64,000 bases of DNA. Source: Salegentibacter salarius. GTDB lineage: Bacteria; Bacteroidota; Bacteroidia; Flavobacteriales; Flavobacteriaceae. Shown here piece by piece: positions 27,496-37,200 of the stretch. The stretch spans positions 1-64,000 of the forward strand of contig NZ_FVZF01000021.1 in NCBI RefSeq assembly GCF_900168265.1, given 5' to 3'. The notes beneath the pieces were generated by a model. The model saw only the letters and a program-made list of their open reading frames with translations, was not told the origin of the DNA and did no database searches. A program made the translations under genes and the position numbers. Each line of letters opens with the position of its first letter. Within the stretch, counting starts at the first letter, position 1.

Positions 27496-28524
27496 CTACT
27501 TTATCAAAATTCCCTTATAGCGATTTAGGGTTTTTAAGCATATTCCGGTTCCTCTTACTACTGCTCTTAATGGATCTTCGGCAATATAAACCGGAAGATC
27601 GGTTTTTTGAGATAATCTTTTATCCAAACCTCTAAGCATAGATCCACCACCGGCAAGGTAAATACCTGTATTGTAAATATCGGCTGCAAGTTCTGGCGGG
27701 GTTTGCGATAAGGTTTCCATTACCGCGTCTTCAATCCTTAAAATAGATTTATCCAGGGCTTTGGCAATTTCACGATAAGAAATGTTTACCTGCTTGGGTT
27801 TTCCTGTTAAAAGGTCACGTCCCTGAACACTCATTTCTTCTGGCGGAACTTCTAAATCTTCAGTCGCTGCACCAATCTGAATTTTTATTTTTTCAGCAGT
27901 ACGCTCTCCAACATATAAGTTGTGCTGCGTACGCATATAATAAACAATATCATTAGTAAATACATCACCGGCAATTTTAACCGATTTGTCGCAAACAATT
28001 CCACCAAGTGCAATTACCGCGATTTCGGTAGTACCACCACCTATATCTACGATCATATTTCCTTTAGGCTGCATAATATCTACGCCAATACCAATTGCAG
28101 CCGCCATAGGCTCGTGAATAAGGTAAACCTCTTTCCCATTCACACGCTCTGCACTTTCTTTTACCGCGCGCATTTCTACTTCGGTAATTCCAGATGGAAT
28201 ACAAATTACCATTCTAAGCGCCGGCGTGAACATCTTCTTTTTAAGTGCCGGAATTTCTTTAATGAACATGGTGAGCATTTTCTCACTGGCATCAAAATCG
28301 GCAATTACCCCATCTTTCAATGGGCGAATGGTTTTTATATTCTCATGGGTTTTTCCCTGCATCATCGCAGCTTCTTTCCCTACTGCGGTTATTTTTCCCG
28401 TAGTACGGTCTCGCGCAACGATAGAGGGACTGTCTACCACCACCTTATCATTATGAATTATAAGGGTGTTTGCAGTTCCTAAATCTATTGCTATTTCTTC
28501 AATGAGAAAGTCAAAAAATCCCAT
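27496..28524 (-). CDS. mreB: Rod shape-determining protein MreB (bacterial actin)
   Basis: A 342-residue actin homologue that forms short membrane-attached filaments to orient wall synthesis. Phosphate-1 (DLGTANTLI), phosphate-2 (VDIGGGTTEIAVI) and adenosine (LAGGGSMLRG) motifs are intact, as is EPMAAAIG. It follows purH by 38 bp on the same strand with no terminator between, so purH and the mre genes may share a transcript. Confidence 0.98.
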   Translation of the reverse strand: MGFFDFLIEEIAIDLGTANTLIIHNDKVVVDSPSIVARDRTTGKITAVGKEAAMMQGKTHENIKTIRPLKDGVIADFDASEKMLTMFIKEIPALKKKMFTPALRMVICIPSGITEVEMRAVKESAERVNGKEVYLIHEPMAAAIGIGVDIMQPKGNMIVDIGGGTTEIAVIALGGIVCDKSVKIAGDVFTNDIVYYMRTQHNLYVGERTAEKIKIQIGAATEDLEVPPEEMSVQGRDLLTGKPKQVNISYREIAKALDKSILRIEDAVMETLSQTPPELAADIYNTGIYLAGGGSMLRGLDKRLSQKTDLPVYIAEDPLRAVVRGTGICLKTLNRYKGILIK

Positions 28525-28562
28525 AGTTTGTTTGGTATTGAGGTTTGGTAAATGTACTAAAA

Positions 28563-30095
28563 TTAATGTTTAAAATGGCGTGTTCCAGTCATCACCATCG
28601 CTATATTATTTTCGTTGCAATAATCGATGCTAAGTTGATCTTTTATTGATCCGCCTGGCTGAATTACTGCTGAAATTCCTTCGTTTCCGGCAATCTCCAC
28701 ACAATCAGGAAATGGGAAAAATGCATCACTCGCCATTACCGCTCCTTTTAAACTGAAATTAAAAGATTTTGCCTTCTCAATACTTTGTTTTAAAGCATCT
28801 ACACGAGAAGTTTGCCCGGTACCGCTGGCACATAATTGCTTGTTTTTTGCCAATACGATAGTGTTGGATTTTGTGTGCTTACAGATTTTTGAAGCGAATA
28901 ACAGGTCAGATAACTCATCATCTGTTGGATTATTGTTTGTCGCCTGTTTTAAATCTTCAAGAGCATCTGTTTTATGATCTTTCTCCTGAACTAAAACCCC
29001 GTTTAAACAAGTTCGAACTTGTTTCTGCGGAAGCTCGGTTTCTTTCTGGATCAATAAAATCCTGTTCTTTTTTCCTTTTAGGATTTCTTCGGCTTCACTC
29101 GAATATGAAGGAGCAATTACCACTTCACAGAATAATTTATGAATTTCTTCAGCCGTGATTTTATCAATTTCAACATTACTGATCAAAACACCACCAAAAG
29201 CTGAAACAGGATCTCCCGCCAGAGCATCTACATAAGCCTGGTGAATGGTATCGCGTTGTGCTAAACCACAAGCGTTATTATGCTTTAAGATTGCAAAAGT
29301 TGGTGCTTCACCATTAAATTCGTTGATGAGGTTTACCGCTGCATCAACGTCAAGAAGATTATTGTAAGAAAGTTCTTTTCCGTGAATTTTATCAAACATG
29401 GCCTCAAAATCGCCATAAAACTCACCTTTTTGATGCGGATTTTCCCCGTACCTAAGCGTTTTTCCGTTTTGGATACTATCTTTGTAAACTTCAACTTCTC
29501 CTTCAGCATTAAAATAGTTGAAAATTGCAGTGTCGTAATGCGAAGAAATATTAAAAGCTTTTCCTGCGAAAAGTTTACGATCAGCAAGGCTGGTTTCTCC
29601 ACTTTTTTCGTCCAGTAAATTTTCAAAACTTTTATAATCTTCAACCGAAGACACACAAAGCACATCTTTAAAGTTCTTTGCCGCAGCGCGAATAAGCGAA
29701 ATTCCGCCAATATCAATTTTTTCAATAATATCCTGTTCTGAAGCCCCCGAAGCTACGGTTTTCTCAAACGGATAAAGGTCTACAATCACAATGTCTATCT
29801 GCGGAATTTCGTATTCAGCAAGCTCCTTTACGTCACCTTCATTATCCTGGCGATTTAAAATTCCGCCGAAAACTTTTGGGTGAAGTGTTTTAACACGCCC
29901 GCCTAAAATTGAAGGATATGAAGTCACATCTTCTACAGGAACTACGTTAATTCCCAGATCTTTGATGAATTTTTCGGTACCTCCGGTAGAGTAAATGGTG
30001 ATTCCCAGGTCGTTGAGTTTTTTTACGATGGGTTCCAGGCCGTCTTTGCTAAATACAGAAATTAAAGCAGATTTTGCTTTTTTTAAGTCGCTCAT
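28563..30095 (-). CDS. purH: Bifunctional AICAR transformylase / IMP cyclohydrolase
   Basis: A 510-residue enzyme for the last two steps of IMP synthesis. The N-terminal MGS-like cyclohydrolase domain (about 1-195) shows ALISVFSKDGL, YSTGGTEKFI and GGRVKTLHPKV. The C-terminal transformylase domain has LRYGENPHQ, the catalytic Lys-His in ILKHNNACG, and PFPDCVEIAG...IQPGGS. Length is normal. An exact -7 element lies 23 bp upstream of the ATG. Confidence 0.98.
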   Translation of the reverse strand: MSDLKKAKSALISVFSKDGLEPIVKKLNDLGITIYSTGGTEKFIKDLGINVVPVEDVTSYPSILGGRVKTLHPKVFGGILNRQDNEGDVKELAEYEIPQIDIVIVDLYPFEKTVASGASEQDIIEKIDIGGISLIRAAAKNFKDVLCVSSVEDYKSFENLLDEKSGETSLADRKLFAGKAFNISSHYDTAIFNYFNAEGEVEVYKDSIQNGKTLRYGENPHQKGEFYGDFEAMFDKIHGKELSYNNLLDVDAAVNLINEFNGEAPTFAILKHNNACGLAQRDTIHQAYVDALAGDPVSAFGGVLISNVEIDKITAEEIHKLFCEVVIAPSYSSEAEEILKGKKNRILLIQKETELPQKQVRTCLNGVLVQEKDHKTDALEDLKQATNNNPTDDELSDLLFASKICKHTKSNTIVLAKNKQLCASGTGQTSRVDALKQSIEKAKSFNFSLKGAVMASDAFFPFPDCVEIAGNEGISAVIQPGGSIKDQLSIDYCNENNIAMVMTGTRHFKH

Positions 30096-30117
30096 TGTGT
30101 TGTGTTTGTTAAAGTGG

Positions 30118-30125
30118 CAAAAGTA
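30118..30125 (-). promoter_or_regulatory. Flavobacterial -7 element for purH (and possibly mre genes)
   Basis: TACTTTTG on the minus strand, an exact TAnnTTTG match, 23 bp upstream of the purH ATG. The nearest upstream TTG is only 11 bp away, so the -33 box is uncertain. Confidence 0.5.
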
Positions 30126-30337
30126 AGTATTTAAGCCAAAAACATAAAAGGCATTTCTTTTATTTATCCAGAAATTTTGTAACGAATTTTAAACCCGGGC
30201 GTCATACCACTAAGCACAAAAAAATCTGAACTTTATTTACTCATTAAGTGAGGTTTAAAATGTGCCGAAACTGGCGTTAAAGTGTTTTTAATTTTTCAAC
30301 CCAATAACTCGTGGGTCTGTCCCGAGCTTTATTTATT

Positions 30338-31591
30338 ATGCTGATATATTTACGCGTACTTAAAGAGAGTTTTAATTTTGCGATCAACGCATTAAAAAAT
30401 AATAAGCTAAGAACTTTTTTGTCTTTGCTTGGCGTTACTATCGGTATTTTTTCCATTATTGGAGTGCTTGCCGCGGTAGATTCTTTGGAGCGTGAAATTA
30501 AAGGGAGCTTAAGCGCTTTAGATAATAGCACCATTATAGTAATGCGTTTTTCTTTTGGTCCTACCGAAGTTCCACAATGGAAACGCCAGCAATTTCCAGA
30601 TGTTTCTTACGATGAATATCAATATTTAAAAAGAAATCTTCCTAATACAGAATCGATAGCCTTTAGCATAGGGGTGCCAGATGAATCTATAAAGCACGAA
30701 GATGTTACCAGCACTGGCGTTGGGGTTGGAGCAGTTACCCACGAATATTATGATATCGAGGCCTTCGATTTAGAAGAGGGGCGGTTTTTTAACGAATCTG
30801 AATCGGTTAGTGGTTCGCCGGTAATTGTTTTAGGTCACGAAATTGCCAATAATCTTTTTGGGAACTTTGATCCGCTTGGGAAAGAAGTGCGTATGTATGG
30901 CCGTAAACTTACAGTTATTGGCGTATTGTCTAAACAGGGTGCCAGTCTATTTGGCGGCTCCCGGGATGGCCAGGTTTTTCTTCCCGCAAATGTTGCAAGA
31001 AGGGTTTATGGAGATAATAACAAAGGCGTTTTCCCACAGTTGATCTTAAAACCTGAAGATGGCGTGGATAATGCTGAATATATTGCTGTGCTTGAGCAAC
31101 AATTGCGTAATTACCGCGGAATTAAACCCGGTGACATCAATAACTTTTTTGTAAATCAACTTCAGGGATTTGCCGATTTTATAGATAATATTACCGGCCA
31201 GCTTAATTTTATAGGGCTTATTATTAGTGGATTTTCTTTGTTAGTTGGGGGCTTCGGGATTGCGAATATTATGTTTGTTAGCGTCAAAGAGCGAACAAAC
31301 CTTATTGGTATTCAGAAATCTCTAGGTGCAAAGAATAAATTTATCCTGTTTCAGTTTTTATTTGAAGCAATAATCCTTGCAATAATTGGTGGTCTTGTAG
31401 GTCTCGGACTTGTTTGGTTGGTTTCCATCGCCGCTTCGCAATTTACCGGCGATTTCCAATTTGTGCTTTCTTCCTGGAATATGTTTATTGGAACAGCCGT
31501 ATCAGCAATAATCGGATTGATTTCAGGAATAATTCCGGCAATTTCAGCTTCGAAATTAGATCCGGTAGAAGCCATTAGAACCGGAATGTAA
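30338..31591 (+). CDS. MacB/FtsX-type ABC transporter permease
   Basis: A 417-residue inner-membrane permease. The ATG at 30338 is preferred over the upstream GTG because it gives the typical cytosolic start ESFNFAINALKNNKLRTFLSLLGVTIGIFSII. One helix, a large periplasmic MacB_PCD domain (about 50-270), then three C-terminal helices of the FtsX domain (GGFGIANIMFVSVKERT, and a C-terminal SKLDPVEAIRTGM motif). Type VII ABC systems move or mechanically sense substrates such as lipoproteins, toxins or peptides. No ATPase or adaptor gene is adjacent; those partners must be encoded elsewhere. Confidence 0.92.
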   Translation: MLIYLRVLKESFNFAINALKNNKLRTFLSLLGVTIGIFSIIGVLAAVDSLEREIKGSLSALDNSTIIVMRFSFGPTEVPQWKRQQFPDVSYDEYQYLKRNLPNTESIAFSIGVPDESIKHEDVTSTGVGVGAVTHEYYDIEAFDLEEGRFFNESESVSGSPVIVLGHEIANNLFGNFDPLGKEVRMYGRKLTVIGVLSKQGASLFGGSRDGQVFLPANVARRVYGDNNKGVFPQLILKPEDGVDNAEYIAVLEQQLRNYRGIKPGDINNFFVNQLQGFADFIDNITGQLNFIGLIISGFSLLVGGFGIANIMFVSVKERTNLIGIQKSLGAKNKFILFQFLFEAIILAIIGGLVGLGLVWLVSIAASQFTGDFQFVLSSWNMFIGTAVSAIIGLISGIIPAISASKLDPVEAIRTGM

Positions 31592-31595
31592 TTTT

Positions 31596-32143
31596 ATGAA
31601 AAAAAAATCAACTTGAAATATCAATTTATTGTTTTCCTGTTTTGTGGATTCACTGCACTGGGAGTTTATGCCCAGGACGATTCATTAATCCTTACTGCTT
31701 AAGAAAATAAGGAATGGATAGAAAACCTTAAAGCTGAAGAAGAACTGAGCCAGCAATTAAATTTGTTGAAAAAGCGAATAGTGGCAGATACAGCCGTAAA
31801 CTTTTCCTCACGCTTTATATGCTTCACAGGCCTTTCTCCCGAAAAGCGAAAGGAGATAGAAGCTAAAAGAAAAGCTGAAAAACCAGGCGAAGATTTGCAT
31901 TCTCGCCACCGTCCCATATATCAATTCGTCAATAATGAAGAAGTAATTTCCCTTAGTGGTATAAAAGATAATACAGCAGTAGACCTGCAAGAATTTCTTA
32001 CAACCCAGGAGGTTTCTTCCCTGGAAATATTTTACGATCAGCCCGAGAACGTTCTGTATGGAGTTCGCGGCGAAAGTGGGGTGATATTAATCAAATTAAA
32101 AGAGGAAAAAACTTTTGAGCGTGTAAAACAATTACTGCTTTAA
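31596..32143 (+). pseudogene. Disrupted secreted protein with a TonB-plug-like C-terminal motif
   Basis: The ATG at 31596 is followed by a run of nine A and a stop after MKKKST. With one extra A the frame continues into a good signal peptide (FIVFLFCGFTALGVYAQD). In that frame a TAA at 31699-31701 interrupts again, and then the frame stays open to 32143. The last part ends in YGVRGESGVILIKLK, like the plug-domain motif of TonB-dependent receptors and of short carboxypeptidase-regulatory-like proteins. Two independent lesions in about 180 codons point to decay, although a sequencing error in the A run cannot be excluded for the first. It follows the permease by 4 bp. Confidence 0.65.
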
Positions 32144-32147
32144 GTTT

Positions 32148-32606
32148 TTAACTTAAAACTTCTGCAACTTTCTCATTTACCCATTGTAAAAATTCTTCAT
32201 CTTCCTTAGAAAATGGATCTGGGGTATGAGAATCAATGTCTATCTGGCCAATATTTTCGCCGTTCAAGAAAAGAGGAACTACGATTTCAGCTTTCACGTT
32301 AATGCTACAGGCTATATAATTAGTTTGTGCTTTTACATCTGGTACAACAAAGTTTTCATTAGAAACCGCTACCTGCCCGCAAATCCCTTTTCCGAAAGGA
32401 ATAATTGTGTGATCTGTTGGTTCGCCGGCAAAAGAGCGTAATTTCAATTCTTCTTTATCGCCGTTCTTAAAATAAAAACCTACCCAATCGTAATAAGGAA
32501 TATTTTCTTTTAAAACTTCACAAACCTGCGATAACCTGTGGTCTACCGATAGATTTTCGTTTTCAAGAATCGCTTTAACTTCCGGTTTTAATTTCTGAAA
32601 AGACAT
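32148..32606 (-). CDS. GAF-domain protein, free methionine-R-sulfoxide reductase-like
   Basis: From the ATG at 32606 the product is 152 residues; the longer frame starting at 32657 has no family-like extension. One GAF domain spans nearly the whole protein. GKGICGQ, NYIACS and IGQIDIDSHTPDPFSKEDEEFLQWV match fRMsr enzymes, which reduce free methionine-R-sulfoxide. Of the three Cys residues seen in the E. coli enzyme (C84, C94, C118) the last two are present; the first position is not Cys (segment FAGEPTDHTIIPFGKG). The catalytic Cys is retained, so activity is plausible but the resolving chemistry would differ. Confidence 0.85.
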   Translation of the reverse strand: MSFQKLKPEVKAILENENLSVDHRLSQVCEVLKENIPYYDWVGFYFKNGDKEELKLRSFAGEPTDHTIIPFGKGICGQVAVSNENFVVPDVKAQTNYIACSINVKAEIVVPLFLNGENIGQIDIDSHTPDPFSKEDEEFLQWVNEKVAEVLS

Positions 32607-32693
32607 AGTTGATATTTTGGTGCAAAAGTATTTAAAAATAATAGTAAGCGCAGGCACATATTTATATAAATTTGTTAAAAACCAACTCGAAAC

Positions 32694-33239
32694 TTGCTAA
32701 AGTTATTCGTTAAATACAAATCGGTACTCCGTTTCATCTTTATGTTTTTGGGGAGTTATCTGGTTTTTACACTCATCTATAATCTTTACCTGGAGTTTTT
32801 TAGATCTCCGGTTTATTATCCCGATTATTTCACCCATCTCGTAGCAAAACAAAGTGAAGCCTTAATAAGTAGTTTTGGCTATAATGCACAAATTTTACCT
32901 CACCAGTCAGAACTTTCTATGAAGTTGATCGTGAATGACGCTTATTTAGCGAGAATTGTAGAGGGTTGCAACGCAATTAGTATTATAATTCTATTTGCTT
33001 CTTTTGTGCTTTCTTTCTTCGGAAAATTAAAATTAACCTTACTTTATTTACTGGCGGGTGCTGTAATAGTATACGCGATGAATATAATCAGGATCGCTAT
33101 TCTTGCCATTGGAATTTATGAATACCCTGAGTATACCGACTTTCTTCATAGCATTATTTTCCCGTTAATAATTTACGGCACCGTTTTTATACTTTGGCTT
33201 ATTTGGGTGCGTATTTATAGCCGTAAACATAACGTATGA
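32694..33239 (+). CDS. xrtF: Exosortase family protein XrtF
   Basis: A 181-residue integral membrane protein starting at a TTG, chosen because the resulting start (MLKLFVKYKSVLRFI) fits the family. The exosortase triad is visible: catalytic Cys in VEGCNAISI, Arg in MNIIRIAIL, and His in DFLHSIIFP. Exosortases are membrane transpeptidases that process proteins with C-terminal sorting tags. XrtF is the small flavobacterial branch. It overlaps the next gene by 4 bp, its usual partner. No obvious tagged substrate is encoded in this window. Confidence 0.92.
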   Translation: MLKLFVKYKSVLRFIFMFLGSYLVFTLIYNLYLEFFRSPVYYPDYFTHLVAKQSEALISSFGYNAQILPHQSELSMKLIVNDAYLARIVEGCNAISIIILFASFVLSFFGKLKLTLLYLLAGAVIVYAMNIIRIAILAIGIYEYPEYTDFLHSIIFPLIIYGTVFILWLIWVRIYSRKHNV

Positions 33240-33679
33240 AACAGCTATTAAGACTTTCTGGAATTGGGATTTTAGTAGTTTTGCTGGTTTTGGTAAGGCT
33301 TTTTGAACATCAGCTGTTTTACGACCCTTTAATTGATTTTTACCGTTACGGTGGGCATCTAGCGATGGATGTGCCTCAAATTATATTCCCTAAACTATTG
33401 CTGAATATAAGTTTGCGCTACTGGCTAAACACCATAATTTCCCTGGTCATTCTTTTTGTTGCTTTTCGCGATAAGAATATCGTGAAATTCGCCGCCTTAT
33501 TATTTGCTTTACTTTTTGGAATTAGCCTGGCCACGTTTAGCGTGCTTTATTTTAATCTAAATGTACAAAATGTAATGGGCTTATTTTATGTGAGAAGATT
33601 TCTAATTCATCCGTTGTTTATTCTCATTCTACTACCTGCTTTTTACTATTATCGCTTGAAAAAAAGAGCAAATCCATGA
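33236..33679 (+). CDS. Exosortase F system-associated membrane protein
   Basis: A 147-residue protein with four hydrophobic helices and the conserved stretches RLFEHQLFYDPL and RYWLNTIISL, plus the C-terminal FYVRRFLIHPLFILILLPAFYYYRL. This is the dedicated partner found next to XrtF in Flavobacteriia. The 4-bp overlap with xrtF indicates a two-gene operon. Its biochemical role is unknown; assisting substrate sorting is the natural inference. Confidence 0.9.
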   Translation: MKQLLRLSGIGILVVLLVLVRLFEHQLFYDPLIDFYRYGGHLAMDVPQIIFPKLLLNISLRYWLNTIISLVILFVAFRDKNIVKFAALLFALLFGISLATFSVLYFNLNVQNVMGLFYVRRFLIHPLFILILLPAFYYYRLKKRANP

Positions 33680-33731
33680 TATTGAAAGTTTTTCTAAAAA
33701 ACCTGAAAATGCTTTATTTCAAAATTTTACC

Positions 33732-33739
33732 TATTTTTG
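33732..33739 (+). promoter_or_regulatory. Flavobacterial -7 element at the head of the copper region
   Basis: TATTTTTG, an exact TAnnTTTG match, 6 bp upstream of the ATG at 33746, so the transcript would be leaderless or nearly so. Confidence 0.5.
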
Positions 33740-33745
33740 TAGCTG

Positions 33746-34138
33746 ATGAAAAAAGCTTTTCAACATAGCATTTCTGTAGCAATGGCATTTTTGGTGCTGT
33801 TTTCAACCTTTTCTTTTACGGTTGATAAACATTTCTGCGGAAGCTTTTTAGTAGATAAAGCTATTTTTTCTGAAGCCAAAACCTGCGGTATGGAAATGGA
33901 AACTTCAACTGAAGATTCCTGCTGTACTAATGAAAAATTAGCAATAGAAGGTCAGGATGAGTTAAAACATCAATTTGATTCTCTAGACCTGAATCAACAG
34001 GTGTTTCTTGCCGGTTTTGCTTATTCCTATATTTTCGTTTTTGAAGATTATTCAAAGGAAATTACTCCCTTTAAAGATTATTCTCCTCCCTTGCTCGTCA
34101 GCGATATACAGCTGGAAGATCAGGTCTTTCTTATTTGA
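33746..34138 (+). CDS. HYC_CC_PP family small secreted protein
   Basis: A 130-residue protein with a signal-like hydrophobic start (about 8-27). It shows the three motifs that name the family: HFCG (H-aromatic-C, ~res 29-32), SCC in EDSCCTNE, and PP in DYSPPLL near the C-terminus. Members sit beside copper/heavy-metal RND pumps in Bacteroidota, and the conserved His and Cys residues suggest metal binding in the periplasm, although no function is established. It precedes the CusA-type pump by about 100 bp. Confidence 0.85.
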   Translation: MKKAFQHSISVAMAFLVLFSTFSFTVDKHFCGSFLVDKAIFSEAKTCGMEMETSTEDSCCTNEKLAIEGQDELKHQFDSLDLNQQVFLAGFAYSYIFVFEDYSKEITPFKDYSPPLLVSDIQLEDQVFLI

Positions 34139-34242
34139 TTAATGAATTTTAGATACTTACCGGTTCATCTTTGAATACGGTAATAGCCTCGTTTTTATAA
34201 CTGGCTTTTTAAATTATTCTAAAATTTGATAATTGAAATATT

Positions 34243-37200
34243 ATGCTGAACAAAGGCATTAAATTCTTAATAGAAAATAAACTCGTAGCGGTTATTTTAC
34301 TCGTCCTTTTTGTGGGATGGGGTATCGTGAATGCGCCATTTAACTGGGACACCGGCTTTTTGCCTTCTGAACCCGTGGCGGTAGATGCGATTCCCGATAT
34401 TGGTGAAAACCAACAAATAGTTTTTACAAAATGGCCGGGGCGATCACCTCAGGATATTGAAGATCAGATCACCTATCCGCTTACGACTTCCCTGCTGGGA
34501 ATTCCCGGGGTAAAAACCATTCGTAGTTCTTCTATGTTCGGCTTCTCCAGTATCTATATCATTTTTGAAGAAGATGTAGAATTTTACTGGAGCCGAAGTA
34601 GAATTCTGGAAAAGCTCAATTCACTTCCCTCTAATTTGTTACCCGATGGCGTAAGCCCTGCCCTGGGGCCAGATGCTACCGGCCTTGGTCAGATCTTTTG
34701 GTACACACTTGAAGGCCGCGATAAAGACGGAAATGTTACCGGTGGCTGGGATTTACAGGAGCTAAGAAGTATACAGGATTATTACGTGAAATATGCTCTT
34801 TCTGGGGCGAGCGGGGTTTCTGAAGTGGCTTCTATTGGTGGCTATGTTCAGGAATATCAAATAGATGTTAATCCGGAACTTATGCGCCAGTACGATATTG
34901 GACTTCAGGAAGTGGTTGTAGCGGTGAAAGAAAGTAATCGAGATATAGGCGCACAAACCCTGGAGATCAATAATGCCGAATATCTGGTTCGTGGTTTAGG
35001 TTACGTGAAATCTGTTGAAGATATCGAAAATGCGGTGGTTACTTCTGAAGATTATACTTCAGTAAGCATCAAAGATATTGCTAAGGTTTCCTTAGGTCCT
35101 GCACAAAGAAGAGGGATTCTGGATAAGGAAGGGGCTGAGGTTGTTGGCGGAGTTGTCGTGGCCCGTTATGGAGCTAATCCGTTGGAAGTGATCAACAATG
35201 TTAAAGAGCAAATCGATGAGATTAGCCGGGGTTTACCTTCTAAAACCCTTAGGGATGGAACCGTTTCCCAGGTTACCATCGTGCCCTTTTATGATCGTAC
35301 TGAACTGATAAAGGAAACCCTGGACACCTTAAGTGAGGCGTTAACCATGGAAATCCTTATCACGATCTTAGTAATTATTGTGATGGTATTCAATTTACGG
35401 GCTTCGGTGCTTATTTCGGGCTTGTTGCCGGTGGCGGTTCTAATGGTTTTCATCTCTATGAAACTGTTTAATGTGCCGGCCAATATTGTGGCTCTATCTG
35501 GTATCGCTATTGCTATTGGGACTATGGTAGATGTTGGCGTTATTTTATCTGAAAATATTCTCCGGCATTTGGATGCACGCAGCACCGATGAACATGGAAA
35601 TAAACTTTCTATTAATAATGTTGTTTATAATGCCACTTCAGAAGTTTCCGGAGCGATCTTAACTGCAGTGCTAACCACTATTATTAGTTTTATCCCTGTC
35701 TTTACTATGATAGGAGCCGAAGGAAAATTATTTAGACCCCTGGCATTTACTAAAACCATGGCGCTAGTGGCTTCGCTAATCGTCGCTTTATTTATAATTC
35801 CACCTTTTGCAGCAACTTTCTTTAAGAAAAGAACCATAAAAGCCAGCGTTGGATATGTACTCAATGCGATCCTTGTTATAGCGGGACTCACTGCGATGAT
35901 CTTTGGTTATTTTACCGGGATTATTTTAGTAGCTTTTGGCGTGACTGGTATTCTGATACTTCAGAAAAAGATCACGCCAAAAATGGCAAATCTTATCAAT
36001 ATCATCATTTCCGCTTTTGCTATTGTCTTTTTACTGGCGGAATATTGGAGGCCGCTTGGTTTTGATAGGAGCATTTTTATGAACCTTATTTTCGTTGGTC
36101 TTATCGCCTTCGGGCTACTTGGCATTTTCACGATTTTTAGAAGAAATTATACCCGAATTTTGACCTGGGCGCTGGCCAATAAAATTCTTTTTCTATCAGT
36201 GCCAACGGTAATCGTGATTTTCGGTTTCTTAATTATGCAAAATACAGGCAAGGAATTTATGCCTTCTCTAAACGAAGGCTCCTTTTTATTGATGCCCACT
36301 TCTATGCCTCATGCCGGCGTGGAAGAAAACAAGCGAGTATTGCAGCAACTTGATATGGCTGTAGCTAGTATTCCTGAAATTGAAACCGTGGTGGGAAAAG
36401 CTGGCCGAACAGAATCGGCACTGGATCCAGCGCCACTTTCTATGTACGAAAATATTATTCAGTATAAATCTGAATATATGCGTAATGCGGATGGTGAGCG
36501 CCAAAGATATAAGGTAAATGAAGATGGTTTATTTGTATTGAAAAATGGCAAGCTGGCACTAAATCCTAATTCTGATATTGACGAAGATGCGAATTATAAA
36601 GAAGCTAAACTGGTCTCTGATCCATTGAACCTAAAACACGAGCAACTACTGCCTGATGAAGATGGGGAATATTTCCGAAACTGGCGTCCCGCAATAGAAT
36701 CACCCGACGATATCTGGAACGAAATCGTACAGGTTACCAAGTTACCAGGAGTTACTTCGGCACCAAAACTTCAGCCTATAGAAACCAGACTGGTTATGCT
36801 CCAAACCGGGATGCGCGCACCAATGGGAATAAAAGTAAAAGGAGATAACCTGCAACAAATTGAAGCTTTCGGTATGAAATTGGAGAAAATCCTTAAAGAA
36901 GCTGAAGGCGTAAAGGATGAAGCTGTTTTTGCCGATAGAATTGTTGGGAAACCTTATTTGTTGATTGATATTAAGCGCGATCGCCTTGCAAGATACGGAG
37001 TGTCTATTGAAGATGTTCAGCAGATTCTGGAAGTTGCGGTGGGCGGAATGCAAATAACGCAGACTGTAGAAGGTCGGGAACGATATGGAGTTAGAGTACG
37101 TTATCCACGAGAATTAAGAGCTAATCCCGAAGATATTAAAGATATTTATGTTCCTGTAGAAGGTGGAAGCCCTATACCTTTAAGCGAATTAGTCAATATA

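Noticed and set aside
27922-28482. 186-residue plus-strand frame
   Set aside because: Lies fully within mreB on the opposite strand and has no coding-like composition or motif.
30096-30337. Small gene in the purH-permease gap
   Set aside because: Only AT-rich sequence and the purH -7 element are visible; the minus-strand frame at 30277-30534 is antisense to the permease start.
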